DNA of 6,684 nucleotides from Oscillospiraceae bacterium (GCA_017424665.1 JAFOYK010000142.1:1-6684); one strand, 5' to 3'; positions 1 through 5,680 are shown, counted from the first letter of the stretch. Program-made: numbers and translations. Notes: generated by a model not told the origin, from the sequence alone.

Positions 1-1
1 A

Positions 2-466
2 GCGGAACATTGGCGCCAATTTGCCCGTTTTTCAGATTCAAACGGAGCCCTTGTTGCCGTTATACACCCGAAGCATTTTGTTCTTCCGCTGATAAAAGGT
101 TTTTTCTGCGCAAGGATCAAAAACGAGCATTTCATGATTTTTGATTCCGAGCACGGGGCTGCGCTTATTCATACCCCGCAAAAAAACGCCATAATTCCGG
201 TGGAAAGTCTTGACTTTCCGGACCCTTCGGAGGATAATTTTTACAGCAACCTTTGGAAAAATTATTACCGCCATATCGCAATTGCAAGCCGATATGACCC
301 GACTTGCCGCCGGAATCATATGCCGAAACGTTTCTGGCAATATCTTCCCGAGGTTTCGGAAGAGCTTGAGCACGGTTTTGTTCAAAAACTTTCTTTCGGA
401 ACTTCTTCCGAAATCGCTTTGGGCCTGAAAGATGAATTCAGGCAAAATCTTTTGAAGGGAAAATGA
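2..466 (+). CDS. DUF4130 / TIGR03915-family putative DNA metabolism protein, C-terminal part (5' end outside window)
   Basis: The reading frame is open from base 2 to the TGA at 464-466 and gives 154 residues with no start of its own, so the N-terminus lies upstream of the window. An internal ATG at 134 would remove conserved sequence and is not the start. The fragment carries the hallmarks of the DUF4130 domain: a central 'IKNEHFMIFDSEHGAALI' stretch (about residues 39-56), a tryptophan-containing 'LWKNYYRHIAI' helix (84-94) and the 'MPKRFWQYLPE' block (107-117). Family knowledge: such proteins (TIGR03915) are usually encoded next to a radical-SAM protein (TIGR03916) and are predicted to act in DNA modification or repair. 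The same domain is fused to uracil-DNA glycosylase in other bacteria. The biochemical reaction is not known to me. The partner would be expected just upstream, out of view. The stop codon overlaps the next gene's ATG, so the two are probably translationally coupled. Confidence 0.85.
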   Translation, partial: AEHWRQFARFSDSNGALVAVIHPKHFVLPLIKGFFCARIKNEHFMIFDSEHGAALIHTPQKNAIIPVESLDFPDPSEDNFYSNLWKNYYRHIAIASRYDPTCRRNHMPKRFWQYLPEVSEELEHGFVQKLSFGTSSEIALGLKDEFRQNLLKGK

Positions 467-951
467 AAATGGAAGTGTCTTTTGTTTTCGCAAAACCGGA
501 AGAAGCGCACCTTCTTTCGGAATTTCGCCAAAAAGTCTGGGCAACAACCTACCGCGGAATCTATCCGGATAAACTTATCGATGAATTTGATTTTGCTTTT
601 CACGATTCCCGAAATCTTCAGTGGATAAATTCCGAAGAATATTCCGTCTTTTTCATAACCGCAGGCGTAGAAAAAGCCGGTTACCTTATTCTTCAGCACA
701 AAGACCCGCTCTACGTTCAGTCGCTCTATCTTCTTCCGGAATTTAGGAAAAAAGGAATCGGAAGAAAAACTTTCGATTTTATCCGCCGGCATTGCCAAGA
801 AAATAAAATCGAAAATTTCTATCTCGGCTGCCACCCCGAAAACAAAAACGCCCTTTGTTTTTATGAAAAAATGGGCGGAACTGTCACCGAAAAGGATATC
901 GGTCACGAAAACAACCGGGAAAACAGTTTTAAAATTGAATTTAAAGCGTAA
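463..951 (+). CDS. GNAT-family N-acetyltransferase
   Basis: This 162-residue protein has the length and order of a single-domain GNAT fold. The N-terminal half (about 5-60) matches the usual start of the family, with 'KPEEAHLLSEFRQKVW' at 11-26. The beta-4/alpha-3 acetyl-CoA pyrophosphate loop is at 87-105, with 'SLYLLPEFRKKGIGRK' holding the R-x-x-G-x-G signature (R95, G98, G100). The beta-5/alpha-4 segment 'LGCHPENKNALCFYEKMGG' (121-139) supplies the usual N-x-x-A-x-x-F-Y motif. It should transfer an acetyl group from acetyl-CoA to an amine in the cytoplasm, but the substrate cannot be read from sequence. The ATG at 463 overlaps the preceding TGA (ATGA, 4 bases). A second in-frame ATG at 469 lies better placed, about 10 bases from the weak 'GAAGGGA' ribosome binding site at 454-460, so the start could be either. 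A terminator follows immediately. Confidence 0.9.
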   Translation: MKMEVSFVFAKPEEAHLLSEFRQKVWATTYRGIYPDKLIDEFDFAFHDSRNLQWINSEEYSVFFITAGVEKAGYLILQHKDPLYVQSLYLLPEFRKKGIGRKTFDFIRRHCQENKIENFYLGCHPENKNALCFYEKMGGTVTEKDIGHENNRENSFKIEFKA

Positions 952-977
952 AAAAACCGCTCTTTCGAGCGGTTTTT
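952..977. terminator. Bidirectional intrinsic terminator between convergent genes
   Basis: A perfect 6-bp stem CCGCTC (957-962) / GAGCGG (967-972) with a TTTC loop is flanked by an A-tract (952-956) and a T-tract (973-977). It therefore reads as a hairpin plus U-tract on either strand. It begins directly after the GNAT stop and ends 3 bases before the stop of the minus-strand nucleotidyltransferase, so it ends both transcription units. Confidence 0.9.
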
Positions 978-980
978 GTT

Positions 981-1874
981 TTATCCCCAAATCGGGGAAG
1001 GATATTCGCCTTCGGCAGTGAGCCTTGCGAGAGCTTCCACAAGCGCCGGGGTATCTTCTTTATAAGTTACTCCGAACCATTTATCGGGACATTCCTGAAC
1101 TTTTACGGTTATTTTTCCGTTTTCAAGAAGTTCGCCCACAACGCTGGGAAGATAACATTCAGCTTTAAGCGGATTTCGGGCAAGTTCTTCCGCTTTGAAT
1201 TTTTCCATTGCAACATCGATATGGTCAAAAATATCGGTGCTGAATCCCCAGAAATTCATGGAAACGGGGGTTCCTTCGGAAAGCGGATGCCAGTTTTCTC
1301 CGTCTTCGGTATATTCGGCACATTCTCCGCGTTTTTCAATATGGGTGCGCTCGTTGATTTCAACAAGCATTCCGTTTTCGGTTTTGCAAACTCCGCGGGA
1401 AACATGGCCTTTGTCGGTTATGGTGTTTTCAATGCGGTAACCCATCATCACATATTTTCCTTCGCCTTCCATTTCATCAAGAAGGTTTCCGATAAGTCTG
1501 TAACAGTGTGTTCCGTAATAATCGTCTGCGTTGATTACCGCAAAAGGTCCGTCAACGTGTCCGCGGCAAAGTCCAATGGCTTCGGCGGTTCCGAAAGGCT
1601 TGGTTCTTCCTTTTTCGGCAAATTCCGGATCGATTTCCTGGAAAACATAATCAACTTCCATGAATTTTGAAACAGGATCGCCCACTTCTTCGCGGAAATC
1701 TTTTTCAAAACTTTTGCGGATTATGAACACGATTTTTTCAAAACCGGCTTTGTAAGCGTCATACATCGAAAAATCGATTATTTTTTCTCCGCAAGGGCCA
1801 ACGGGAGTTATCTGTTTTGCTCCGCCATATCTGTTTCCGATTCCGGCGGCAAGAATAACAAGAGTTTTTTTCAT
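981..1874 (-). CDS. Nucleotidyltransferase (sugar-phosphate NTP_transferase family)
   Basis: This 297-residue protein has the NTP_transferase fold. The N-terminal nucleotide-binding loop is 'LAAGIGNRYGGAK' (8-20), giving the G-x-G-x-R signature with R15 and a conserved lysine at K20. 'GTAEAI' (95-100) is the base-contacting segment. 'NADDYYG' (115-121) contains the metal-binding D117/D118 pair typical of GalU/RmlA-like enzymes. Further conserved blocks are 'SMNFWGF' (205-211), 'ECYLP' (239-243) and 'WFGVTYKED' (266-274). By family it should couple an NTP to a sugar-1-phosphate (or similar phosphorylated acceptor) and release pyrophosphate. The exact substrate is not readable. There is no C-terminal left-handed beta-helix, so it is not GlmU- or GlgC-like. 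The ATG at 1872-1874 has only a weak, distant purine stretch (AAGAAG, minus strand, 1887-1892). Only 48 bases separate it from the YgeW-like gene upstream, so it is probably read from that gene's promoter. Confidence 0.88.
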   Translation of the reverse strand: MKKTLVILAAGIGNRYGGAKQITPVGPCGEKIIDFSMYDAYKAGFEKIVFIIRKSFEKDFREEVGDPVSKFMEVDYVFQEIDPEFAEKGRTKPFGTAEAIGLCRGHVDGPFAVINADDYYGTHCYRLIGNLLDEMEGEGKYVMMGYRIENTITDKGHVSRGVCKTENGMLVEINERTHIEKRGECAEYTEDGENWHPLSEGTPVSMNFWGFSTDIFDHIDVAMEKFKAEELARNPLKAECYLPSVVGELLENGKITVKVQECPDKWFGVTYKEDTPALVEALARLTAEGEYPSPIWG

Positions 1875-1922
1875 TTTAAAAGGGATCTTCTTTCGTTTTT
1901 TATAAATTTTATGCGCAACTTC

Positions 1923-3098
1923 TTAAAAATATCTTTTGGTTGCTCTTTCCGCAATTGTTTCGAAAGCAGCTTTGGGGTCTTCGGATTTTGCAAGGATTGT
2001 CATTGCGGCAATAACATAGGGACGCATTCCGGCTTCTTTAAAAAGATTCTGAAGGTTTGCGTTATAAACCTGGGCGGTCATTTCGCCGCGGATGCAGTTT
2101 ATATCGGTGATATCGGCGGGAAGGTCATGCATAAGAAGAGCTTTTCCGTCTTTGGTTTTTTCCATCATCTCTTCGGTGATTTCCCAATTGATGAACTCGT
2201 TGTTTTTTTCGCGGAGTTCGTGTTCAAGAAGGTCGATATAGGTTCCGAGGTTTGCGTCGGAAAGTTCGGTGCGCTTTTCAAGGAAGCTGAAAGGAGCCCA
2301 GTTTACCGGAACAACAATATCGACGCCGGAAACGGCTTCTTCCATAGAATCGGTTCTTGTGAATTTTCCTCCGGAAAGCTCAGCGTTTTTCTCTGCTCTT
2401 TCGTAAGTGTCGGGCATAAGATCCATTCCTTCCGGAGAAGCAAGAACAACGTCCATTCCAAAACGGGTAACAAGGGAAATAAGTCCCTGGGGATATGCAA
2501 GAGAACGGGTTCCGTTGGGGGAATATGCCCAGGTCACCGCAATTTTTTTACCTTTAAGATTTTCAATTCCGCCGAAAACTCCTGCCATATGCTGAAGATC
2601 TGCAATGGTCTGAACGGGAGTATCCTCGTCGCTTCCGAGGTTTATTACGCAGGGTTTCTGGGTAATAACTCCGTTTTTCTGCGCGTCCTCAACGGAATCG
2701 GCAATTCTTTTCATATATCTGGAACTTTTTTCCACAAAATCGCTTTCGCAAACGCCAATGGTGTCTGCCATATAGGAAGCCATTGCGGTGTTTTCTTTAA
2801 TGTTGCTGTTGCCAAGCTTTCTGTCCATTCCGATTATGGTAAGGCCGAGAAGGTCGCAGCCGGAAGCAAAAGCAATTTCCATTCCGGAATCTTTTTTGCT
2901 GAACATAGAAACCGCAATTCCGGAATCGAAAATTTTCGGGGAAACGTTGCCGTCGCGAAGAGCCTTAAGAGCGCAAGCTCCGCTTGCTACCGCTTTGATA
3001 TCCTCATCGCTCATGTCCCAGGTTCTGAGAAAATTCTTTCCGAAAAGGCCGTTTTCTTCTTTTCCGGGAAGTTTATTTAAAGCATCGCAAAAATTCAT
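1923..3098 (-). CDS. ygeW: YgeW-type knotted carbamoyltransferase homologue with altered carbamoyl-phosphate site
   Basis: This 391-residue protein aligns along its whole length with E. coli YgeW (about 396 residues), a knotted aspartate/ornithine-carbamoyltransferase-like protein. Recognisable blocks are 'FLRTWDMS' (23-30), 'ALKALRDGN' (43-51), 'IFDSGIAVSMF' (56-66), 'LKGKKIAVTWAYSP' (181-194), 'PQGLISLVTRFGMDV' (203-217) and 'SPEGMDLMPD' (221-230). The C-terminal helix reads 'RPYVIAAMTILA' (359-370). The residues that bind carbamoyl phosphate in the family are, however, changed. The S-T-R-T-R motif is D-S-G-M-E (70-74), the H-P-x-Q motif is T-P-V-Q (160-163) and H-C-L-P is H-D-L-P (324-327). 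Homology continues in frame on both sides of each site, so this is not a frameshift. It is either a non-catalytic relative or uses another donor; this is inference. The start is well supported by GGAGG at 3108-3112, 9 bases from the ATG. It is the first gene of a unit with the downstream nucleotidyltransferase. Confidence 0.85.
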   Translation of the reverse strand: MNFCDALNKLPGKEENGLFGKNFLRTWDMSDEDIKAVASGACALKALRDGNVSPKIFDSGIAVSMFSKKDSGMEIAFASGCDLLGLTIIGMDRKLGNSNIKENTAMASYMADTIGVCESDFVEKSSRYMKRIADSVEDAQKNGVITQKPCVINLGSDEDTPVQTIADLQHMAGVFGGIENLKGKKIAVTWAYSPNGTRSLAYPQGLISLVTRFGMDVVLASPEGMDLMPDTYERAEKNAELSGGKFTRTDSMEEAVSGVDIVVPVNWAPFSFLEKRTELSDANLGTYIDLLEHELREKNNEFINWEITEEMMEKTKDGKALLMHDLPADITDINCIRGEMTAQVYNANLQNLFKEAGMRPYVIAAMTILAKSEDPKAAFETIAERATKRYF

Positions 3099-3107
3099 AT
3101 AATTTAT

Positions 3108-3112
3108 CCTCC
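3108..3112 (-). promoter_or_regulatory. Ribosome binding site of the YgeW-like gene
   Basis: The minus strand reads GGAGG here, 9 bases before the ATG at 3098. It fixes the start of the YgeW-like gene. Confidence 0.85.
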
Positions 3113-3139
3113 AAAAGGTCAGAATAAGTCACTATAAAT

Positions 3140-3168
3140 ATAATAACAACCCTTTTTAACTAAGTCAA
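3140..3168 (-). promoter_or_regulatory. Predicted sigma-A-type promoter for the YgeW-like / nucleotidyltransferase unit
   Basis: On the minus strand, TTGACT (3168-3163, 5 of 6 matches to the -35 consensus) is followed by exactly 17 bases and then TATTAT (3145-3140, 5 of 6 matches to the -10 consensus). The expected start of transcription is near 3133, giving a leader of about 35 bases before the ATG that includes the ribosome binding site. Confidence 0.75.
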
Positions 3169-3186
3169 CCGAAATATTATGAATTT

Positions 3187-3207
3187 TTATTCCCCGTTTG
3201 TGAATAA
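3187..3207. repeat. Inverted repeat in the divergent control region (possible operator)
   Basis: TTATTC (3187-3192) and GAATAA (3202-3207) form perfect 6-bp arms around a 9-base centre. It lies between the two divergent promoters, upstream of both -35 boxes, where an activator or shared regulator could bind. In such AT-rich DNA a 6-bp dyad can arise by chance, and no known regulator motif was recognised. Confidence 0.3.
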
Positions 3208-3246
3208 TAACCTTTTTTTGTTAATATTTTCATACAATATCACAAA

Positions 3247-3276
3247 TTGACACATACCCATCACATAAGTTACAAT
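3247..3276 (+). promoter_or_regulatory. Predicted sigma-A-type promoter for the DUF1538-P-II operon
   Basis: A perfect -35 box TTGACA (3247-3252) is followed by 18 bases and TACAAT (3271-3276, 5 of 6). T-rich DNA lies upstream (3213-3230). Transcription would start near 3283, leaving an untranslated leader of about 48 bases before the ATG at 3331. The hexamer ATCACA occurs at 3239-3244 and again at 3260-3265, 21 bases apart and bracketing the -35 box; it could be a regulator site. Confidence 0.78.
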
Positions 3277-3312
3277 ATAAATATGTAATATTATATTATA
3301 AATTCCAAAACA

Positions 3313-3328
3313 GAAGGGCGGAAACCCT
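3313..3328 (+). promoter_or_regulatory. Ribosome binding region of the DUF1538 gene, with small overlapping hairpin
   Basis: GAAGGGCGG (3313-3321) is the only purine-rich site before the ATG at 3331 and is a non-ideal Shine-Dalgarno. AGGG (3315-3318) can pair with CCCT (3325-3328) around CGGAAA, so a short 4-bp hairpin could partly hide the site. The hairpin is weak and may be incidental. Confidence 0.45.
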
Positions 3329-3330
3329 CC

Positions 3331-4929
3331 ATGCTTCGTGAACTTATTTCAAAATTTAAAGAAACATCAATAGCCGTGCTTCCCGTAGCCGGCATTGTTT
3401 TGATGCTTCATTTTACCATAGCACCAATGCCTTTCGGCGTTCTGGCGCTTTTTTTATCCGGAACTTTTTTGCTTGTTTTAGGAATGACCCTTTTCCAGCT
3501 TGGTTCGGAAGTTGGTATGACCTCCATCGGAAACCAGATTGGAAGCAAGCTTGTTGAACTTAAAAACCTTAAAATATTCCTTATAACCGCTTTCCTTCTC
3601 GGTTTCCTTGTTACCATTGCTGAACCCGACCTTCAGGTTCTTGGAAAACAGATGCCCGAACAGACCATGTTCAGCCTTTTTAACATGGATGTAAGTGTAG
3701 GCCAGACCCTTGTTTACATGGTTGCCTTCGGCGTTGCAATTTTCCTTACCGCCGCGGTAATCCGTGTTGTTTTCGGTTTTGACCTTTCAAGGCTGTTCTT
3801 CATGCTTTACATAGGCGTTTTTGTTCTTGCGTTTTTTACAAAACCGGAATATCTTGCGGTTTCTTTCGATTCCGGCGGCGTTACCACCGGACCTATAACC
3901 GTTCCGTTCATCCTTGCCCTCGGAATCGGTATTGCTTCCGTTAAAAAAGGCGCCGATTCCGAAACGGACAGCTTCGGTTTCGTAGGTCTTTGTTCCGTCG
4001 GCCCCATCATGGCGGTTGCAATTATGGGAATGCTTGCAAAAGGCGACGCTTCTTATGACCCCACCGTTATTCCGGAAATTGCAAATTTCGGCGACGTAAT
4101 AATGGTCTATCTCCGCGCTTTCCCGGTTTTCTTCGAAGAAGTTGCCCTTGCCCTTCTTCCCATTCTTGCGGTATATGTTTTCTTCCAGGTGGTTTATCTT
4201 AAGCTTCCTAAAATTTCCGTCATTAAAACCCTTGTGGGCGTTCTTTATACCTACATTGGTCTTGTAATTTTCCTTACCGCCGCAAACACCGGTTTTATGC
4301 CCGCCGGAAGCTTTATGGGCGGTGCTCTTGCTCTTCTTGATTTCAACTGGGTGATTATCCCCATCGGAATGCTTGTTGGCTTCTTTATTCTTATGGCGGA
4401 ACCCGCTGTTTACGTTCTTACCGTTCAGGTAGAGGAAGTTACCGGCGGCGCGATCACCAGAAAGATGATGATGACCGCTCTCATGATCGGAATGAGCGTT
4501 TCCGTCGGTATGGCAATGCTCCGCGTTATCACCGGAATTTCCATCTGGTATCTTCTTATTCCCGGCTATGCAATTGCCCTCGGACTTCTTTTCTTTGTTC
4601 CTAAAATATTCACCGCAATTGCTTTCGACTCCGGCGGCGTTGCTTCCGGACCCATGACCGCAACCTTCCTTCTTCCTTTCGCAACAGGCGCCTGCACCGC
4701 AATCGGCGGAAACGTTCTTATGGACGGTTTCGGCGTTGTCGCAATGGTCGCAATGACTCCCCTTGTTGCTATCCAGATCCTCGGCGCAGTCTATGCCATC
4801 AAATCCAAGCATGTTCTTGAAGAAGAAGCGGAAGAACTTGCCGAACTTTATGAGGATATCGAGGAAGAGGTTGAAAGCTATCAGCTTGACCTTAACTATT
4901 CCATCATCGAACTTGATTACACCAGATAA
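3331..4929 (+). CDS. DUF1538 family integral membrane protein, two-repeat fused form (putative ion/solute transporter)
   Basis: This 532-residue protein is very hydrophobic, with some 12 or more probable membrane segments between residues 14 and 490. It consists of two DUF1538 repeats, roughly 5-235 and 262-490. The halves carry matching landmarks: 'FKETSIAVLPVAGI' (9-22) against 'FFEEVALALLPILA' (267-280), 'AEPDLQVL' (97-104) against 'AEPAVYVL' (356-363), and 'FDSGGVTTGPIT' (179-190) against 'FDSGGVASGPMT' (432-443). The conserved acids in the membrane (E98, D180, E357, D433) suggest ion coupling. As I recall, a two-gene DUF1538 system (UmpAB) in Halomonas was reported as a Na+(K+)/H+ antiporter; this would be the fused equivalent, but its substrate here is unproven. 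The protein ends in an acidic tail, with 12 D/E among residues 497-515, that probably faces the cytoplasm. Two P-II-like genes follow 15 bases later, which suggests control of the transporter by direct binding of a P-II-type protein. Confidence 0.87.
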   Translation: MLRELISKFKETSIAVLPVAGIVLMLHFTIAPMPFGVLALFLSGTFLLVLGMTLFQLGSEVGMTSIGNQIGSKLVELKNLKIFLITAFLLGFLVTIAEPDLQVLGKQMPEQTMFSLFNMDVSVGQTLVYMVAFGVAIFLTAAVIRVVFGFDLSRLFFMLYIGVFVLAFFTKPEYLAVSFDSGGVTTGPITVPFILALGIGIASVKKGADSETDSFGFVGLCSVGPIMAVAIMGMLAKGDASYDPTVIPEIANFGDVIMVYLRAFPVFFEEVALALLPILAVYVFFQVVYLKLPKISVIKTLVGVLYTYIGLVIFLTAANTGFMPAGSFMGGALALLDFNWVIIPIGMLVGFFILMAEPAVYVLTVQVEEVTGGAITRKMMMTALMIGMSVSVGMAMLRVITGISIWYLLIPGYAIALGLLFFVPKIFTAIAFDSGGVASGPMTATFLLPFATGACTAIGGNVLMDGFGVVAMVAMTPLVAIQILGAVYAIKSKHVLEEEAEELAELYEDIEEEVESYQLDLNYSIIELDYTR

Positions 4930-4930
4930 A

Positions 4931-4936
4931 AGGAGG
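4931..4936 (+). promoter_or_regulatory. Ribosome binding site that fixes a TTG start
   Basis: AGGAGG lies 8 bases before TTG at 4945-4947. An in-frame GTG at 4936-4938 overlaps the last base of this site and so cannot be its start codon. The TTG is therefore the likely initiator of the first P-II-like gene. Confidence 0.85.
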
Positions 4937-4944
4937 TGTCCCGT

Positions 4945-5325
4945 TTGTCGCAAAACGAAAGAATTGAAACAATTTGCAGCACCCAGCGGCTGGATCTTGT
5001 TTTCACCATAGTTTCACGAGGAAAAGGTGAAGCCGTTCTTGATATTTTCAGAGAAAACAAAATTCTTCAAAACGTAATCTGCCACGGACACGGAACAGCT
5101 CCTTCGAGCATTCTTGAAGTTCTCGGCCTTGGCGCAACAGATAAAGATATTGTTTTAAGCTTTGTAAAAGCGGAAAACAGCAAAAAAATAATTGAACAGG
5201 TCTCGAAAAAACTTGATTTTTCAAAACCCGGACACGGAATTGCCTTCACCGTTCCGCTTGAAAGCATTGCGGGAATAATGTCTTTCAAAATGCTTACCGC
5301 TGACCTTACCGAAGAGGAGAATTAA
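4945..5325 (+). CDS. P-II-like signalling protein, first of two (transporter-associated)
   Basis: Read from TTG at 4945 the product has 126 residues, close to the usual 110-ish of GlnB/GlnK. The pattern is beta-alpha-beta twice: 'LDLVFTIVSRGKGEAVLDIF' opens the fold (16-35), 'HGHGTAPSSILEVLGLG' (47-63) occupies the T-loop region, 'DIVLSFV' is the next strand (68-74), and 'KPGHGIAFTVPLESIAG' (94-110) resembles the C-terminal G-x-G-K-I-F-V segment of P-II proteins. The canonical T-loop tyrosine and the R-I-R end of GlnB are absent, so it is a divergent P-II relative. It presumably acts as a trimer in the cytoplasm, binding a nucleotide and the adjacent membrane protein; ligand and partner are inferred. 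It sits 15 bases after the DUF1538 stop. Its final codons contain the ribosome binding site of the next gene. Confidence 0.78.
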   Translation: MSQNERIETICSTQRLDLVFTIVSRGKGEAVLDIFRENKILQNVICHGHGTAPSSILEVLGLGATDKDIVLSFVKAENSKKIIEQVSKKLDFSKPGHGIAFTVPLESIAGIMSFKMLTADLTEEEN

Positions 5326-5329
5326 CCTT

Positions 5330-5668
5330 ATGGAAAACAAAATCAACTATTCTCTTATAGTCGCAATTCTTAACCGCGGATTTTCCGACGTTGCCATGAG
5401 TGCCGCAAGAAGCGCCGGCGCAAAGGGCGGAACGGTTATTTCCGCAAAAAGTTCCGGTCTTCATGAAGAACAGACCTTTTTCGGAATTTCCATTCTTCCC
5501 GAAAAAGAACTTGTTCTCATCCTTTCCAACGAAGAAACCAAACCCGCTATCATGCGTGCAATTATCAAACACGTTGGAATTGAAAGCGAAGGCGGCGGAA
5601 TCGTTTTCTCCCTTCCCGTAACCGACGTTGAAGGAATTTCCCGTCTTACCAACCCCGAAGAAAAATAA
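5330..5668 (+). CDS. P-II-like signalling protein, second of two
   Basis: This 112-residue product matches the size of P-II proteins. 'NYSLIVAILNRGFSDVAMSAARSAGAKGGTV' style sequence (6-36) gives the first strand and helix and ends in the family-typical G-A-x-G-G-T turn (30-35). A short T-loop region (38-52) lacks the canonical tyrosine. 'ELVLILSNEE' (60-69) is the third strand, and 'EGGGIVFSLPVTDVEGI' (87-103) corresponds to the G-x-G-K-I-F-V segment. It is clearly different from the first P-II-like protein: the first has G-H-G-T-A and this has A-G-A-x-G-G-T-V, so the pair is not a recent duplication. AGAGGAGA (5313-5320) serves as ribosome binding site, and the ATG is 4 bases after the previous stop, suggesting coupled expression in matched amounts. 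Binding to ATP, ADP or another nucleotide is likely by family but unproven here. Confidence 0.8.
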   Translation: MENKINYSLIVAILNRGFSDVAMSAARSAGAKGGTVISAKSSGLHEEQTFFGISILPEKELVLILSNEETKPAIMRAIIKHVGIESEGGGIVFSLPVTDVEGISRLTNPEEK

Positions 5669-5680
5669 CAAAGTCATCAA

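Noticed and set aside
38..990. Minus-strand open frames (38-547 and 382-990) opposite DUF4130 and GNAT
   Set aside because: The plus-strand frames carry recognised domains and an overlapping start/stop. The minus frames match nothing, and one runs through the terminator.
2877..2891. A frameshift or sequencing error as the cause of the missing S-T-R-T-R motif
   Set aside because: Conserved YgeW sequence runs in the same frame directly before and after the site, and I checked that a shifted frame does not restore the motif. Two other distant ligand motifs are altered as well.
1911..3080. Long plus-strand open frame of 389 codons opposite the YgeW-like gene
   Set aside because: It mirrors a gene with clear homology, promoter and ribosome binding site. 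Its product is F/G/N/K-rich with no recognisable family; it arises because the real gene rarely uses codons whose complement is a stop.
3270..3302. AT-rich dyads such as TTACA/TGTAA (3270-3287) as a riboswitch or attenuator in the DUF1538 leader
   Set aside because: The leader is only about 48 bases long, nearly all A/T, and has no stable stem or T-tract; too little structure to support such a call.
3787..4953. Long minus-strand open frame of 388 codons opposite the DUF1538 gene
   Set aside because: The product is a charged, H/N/G/K-rich low-complexity translation with no domain, and the opposite strand is a clear membrane protein with a conserved duplication. It is a shadow of codon bias.
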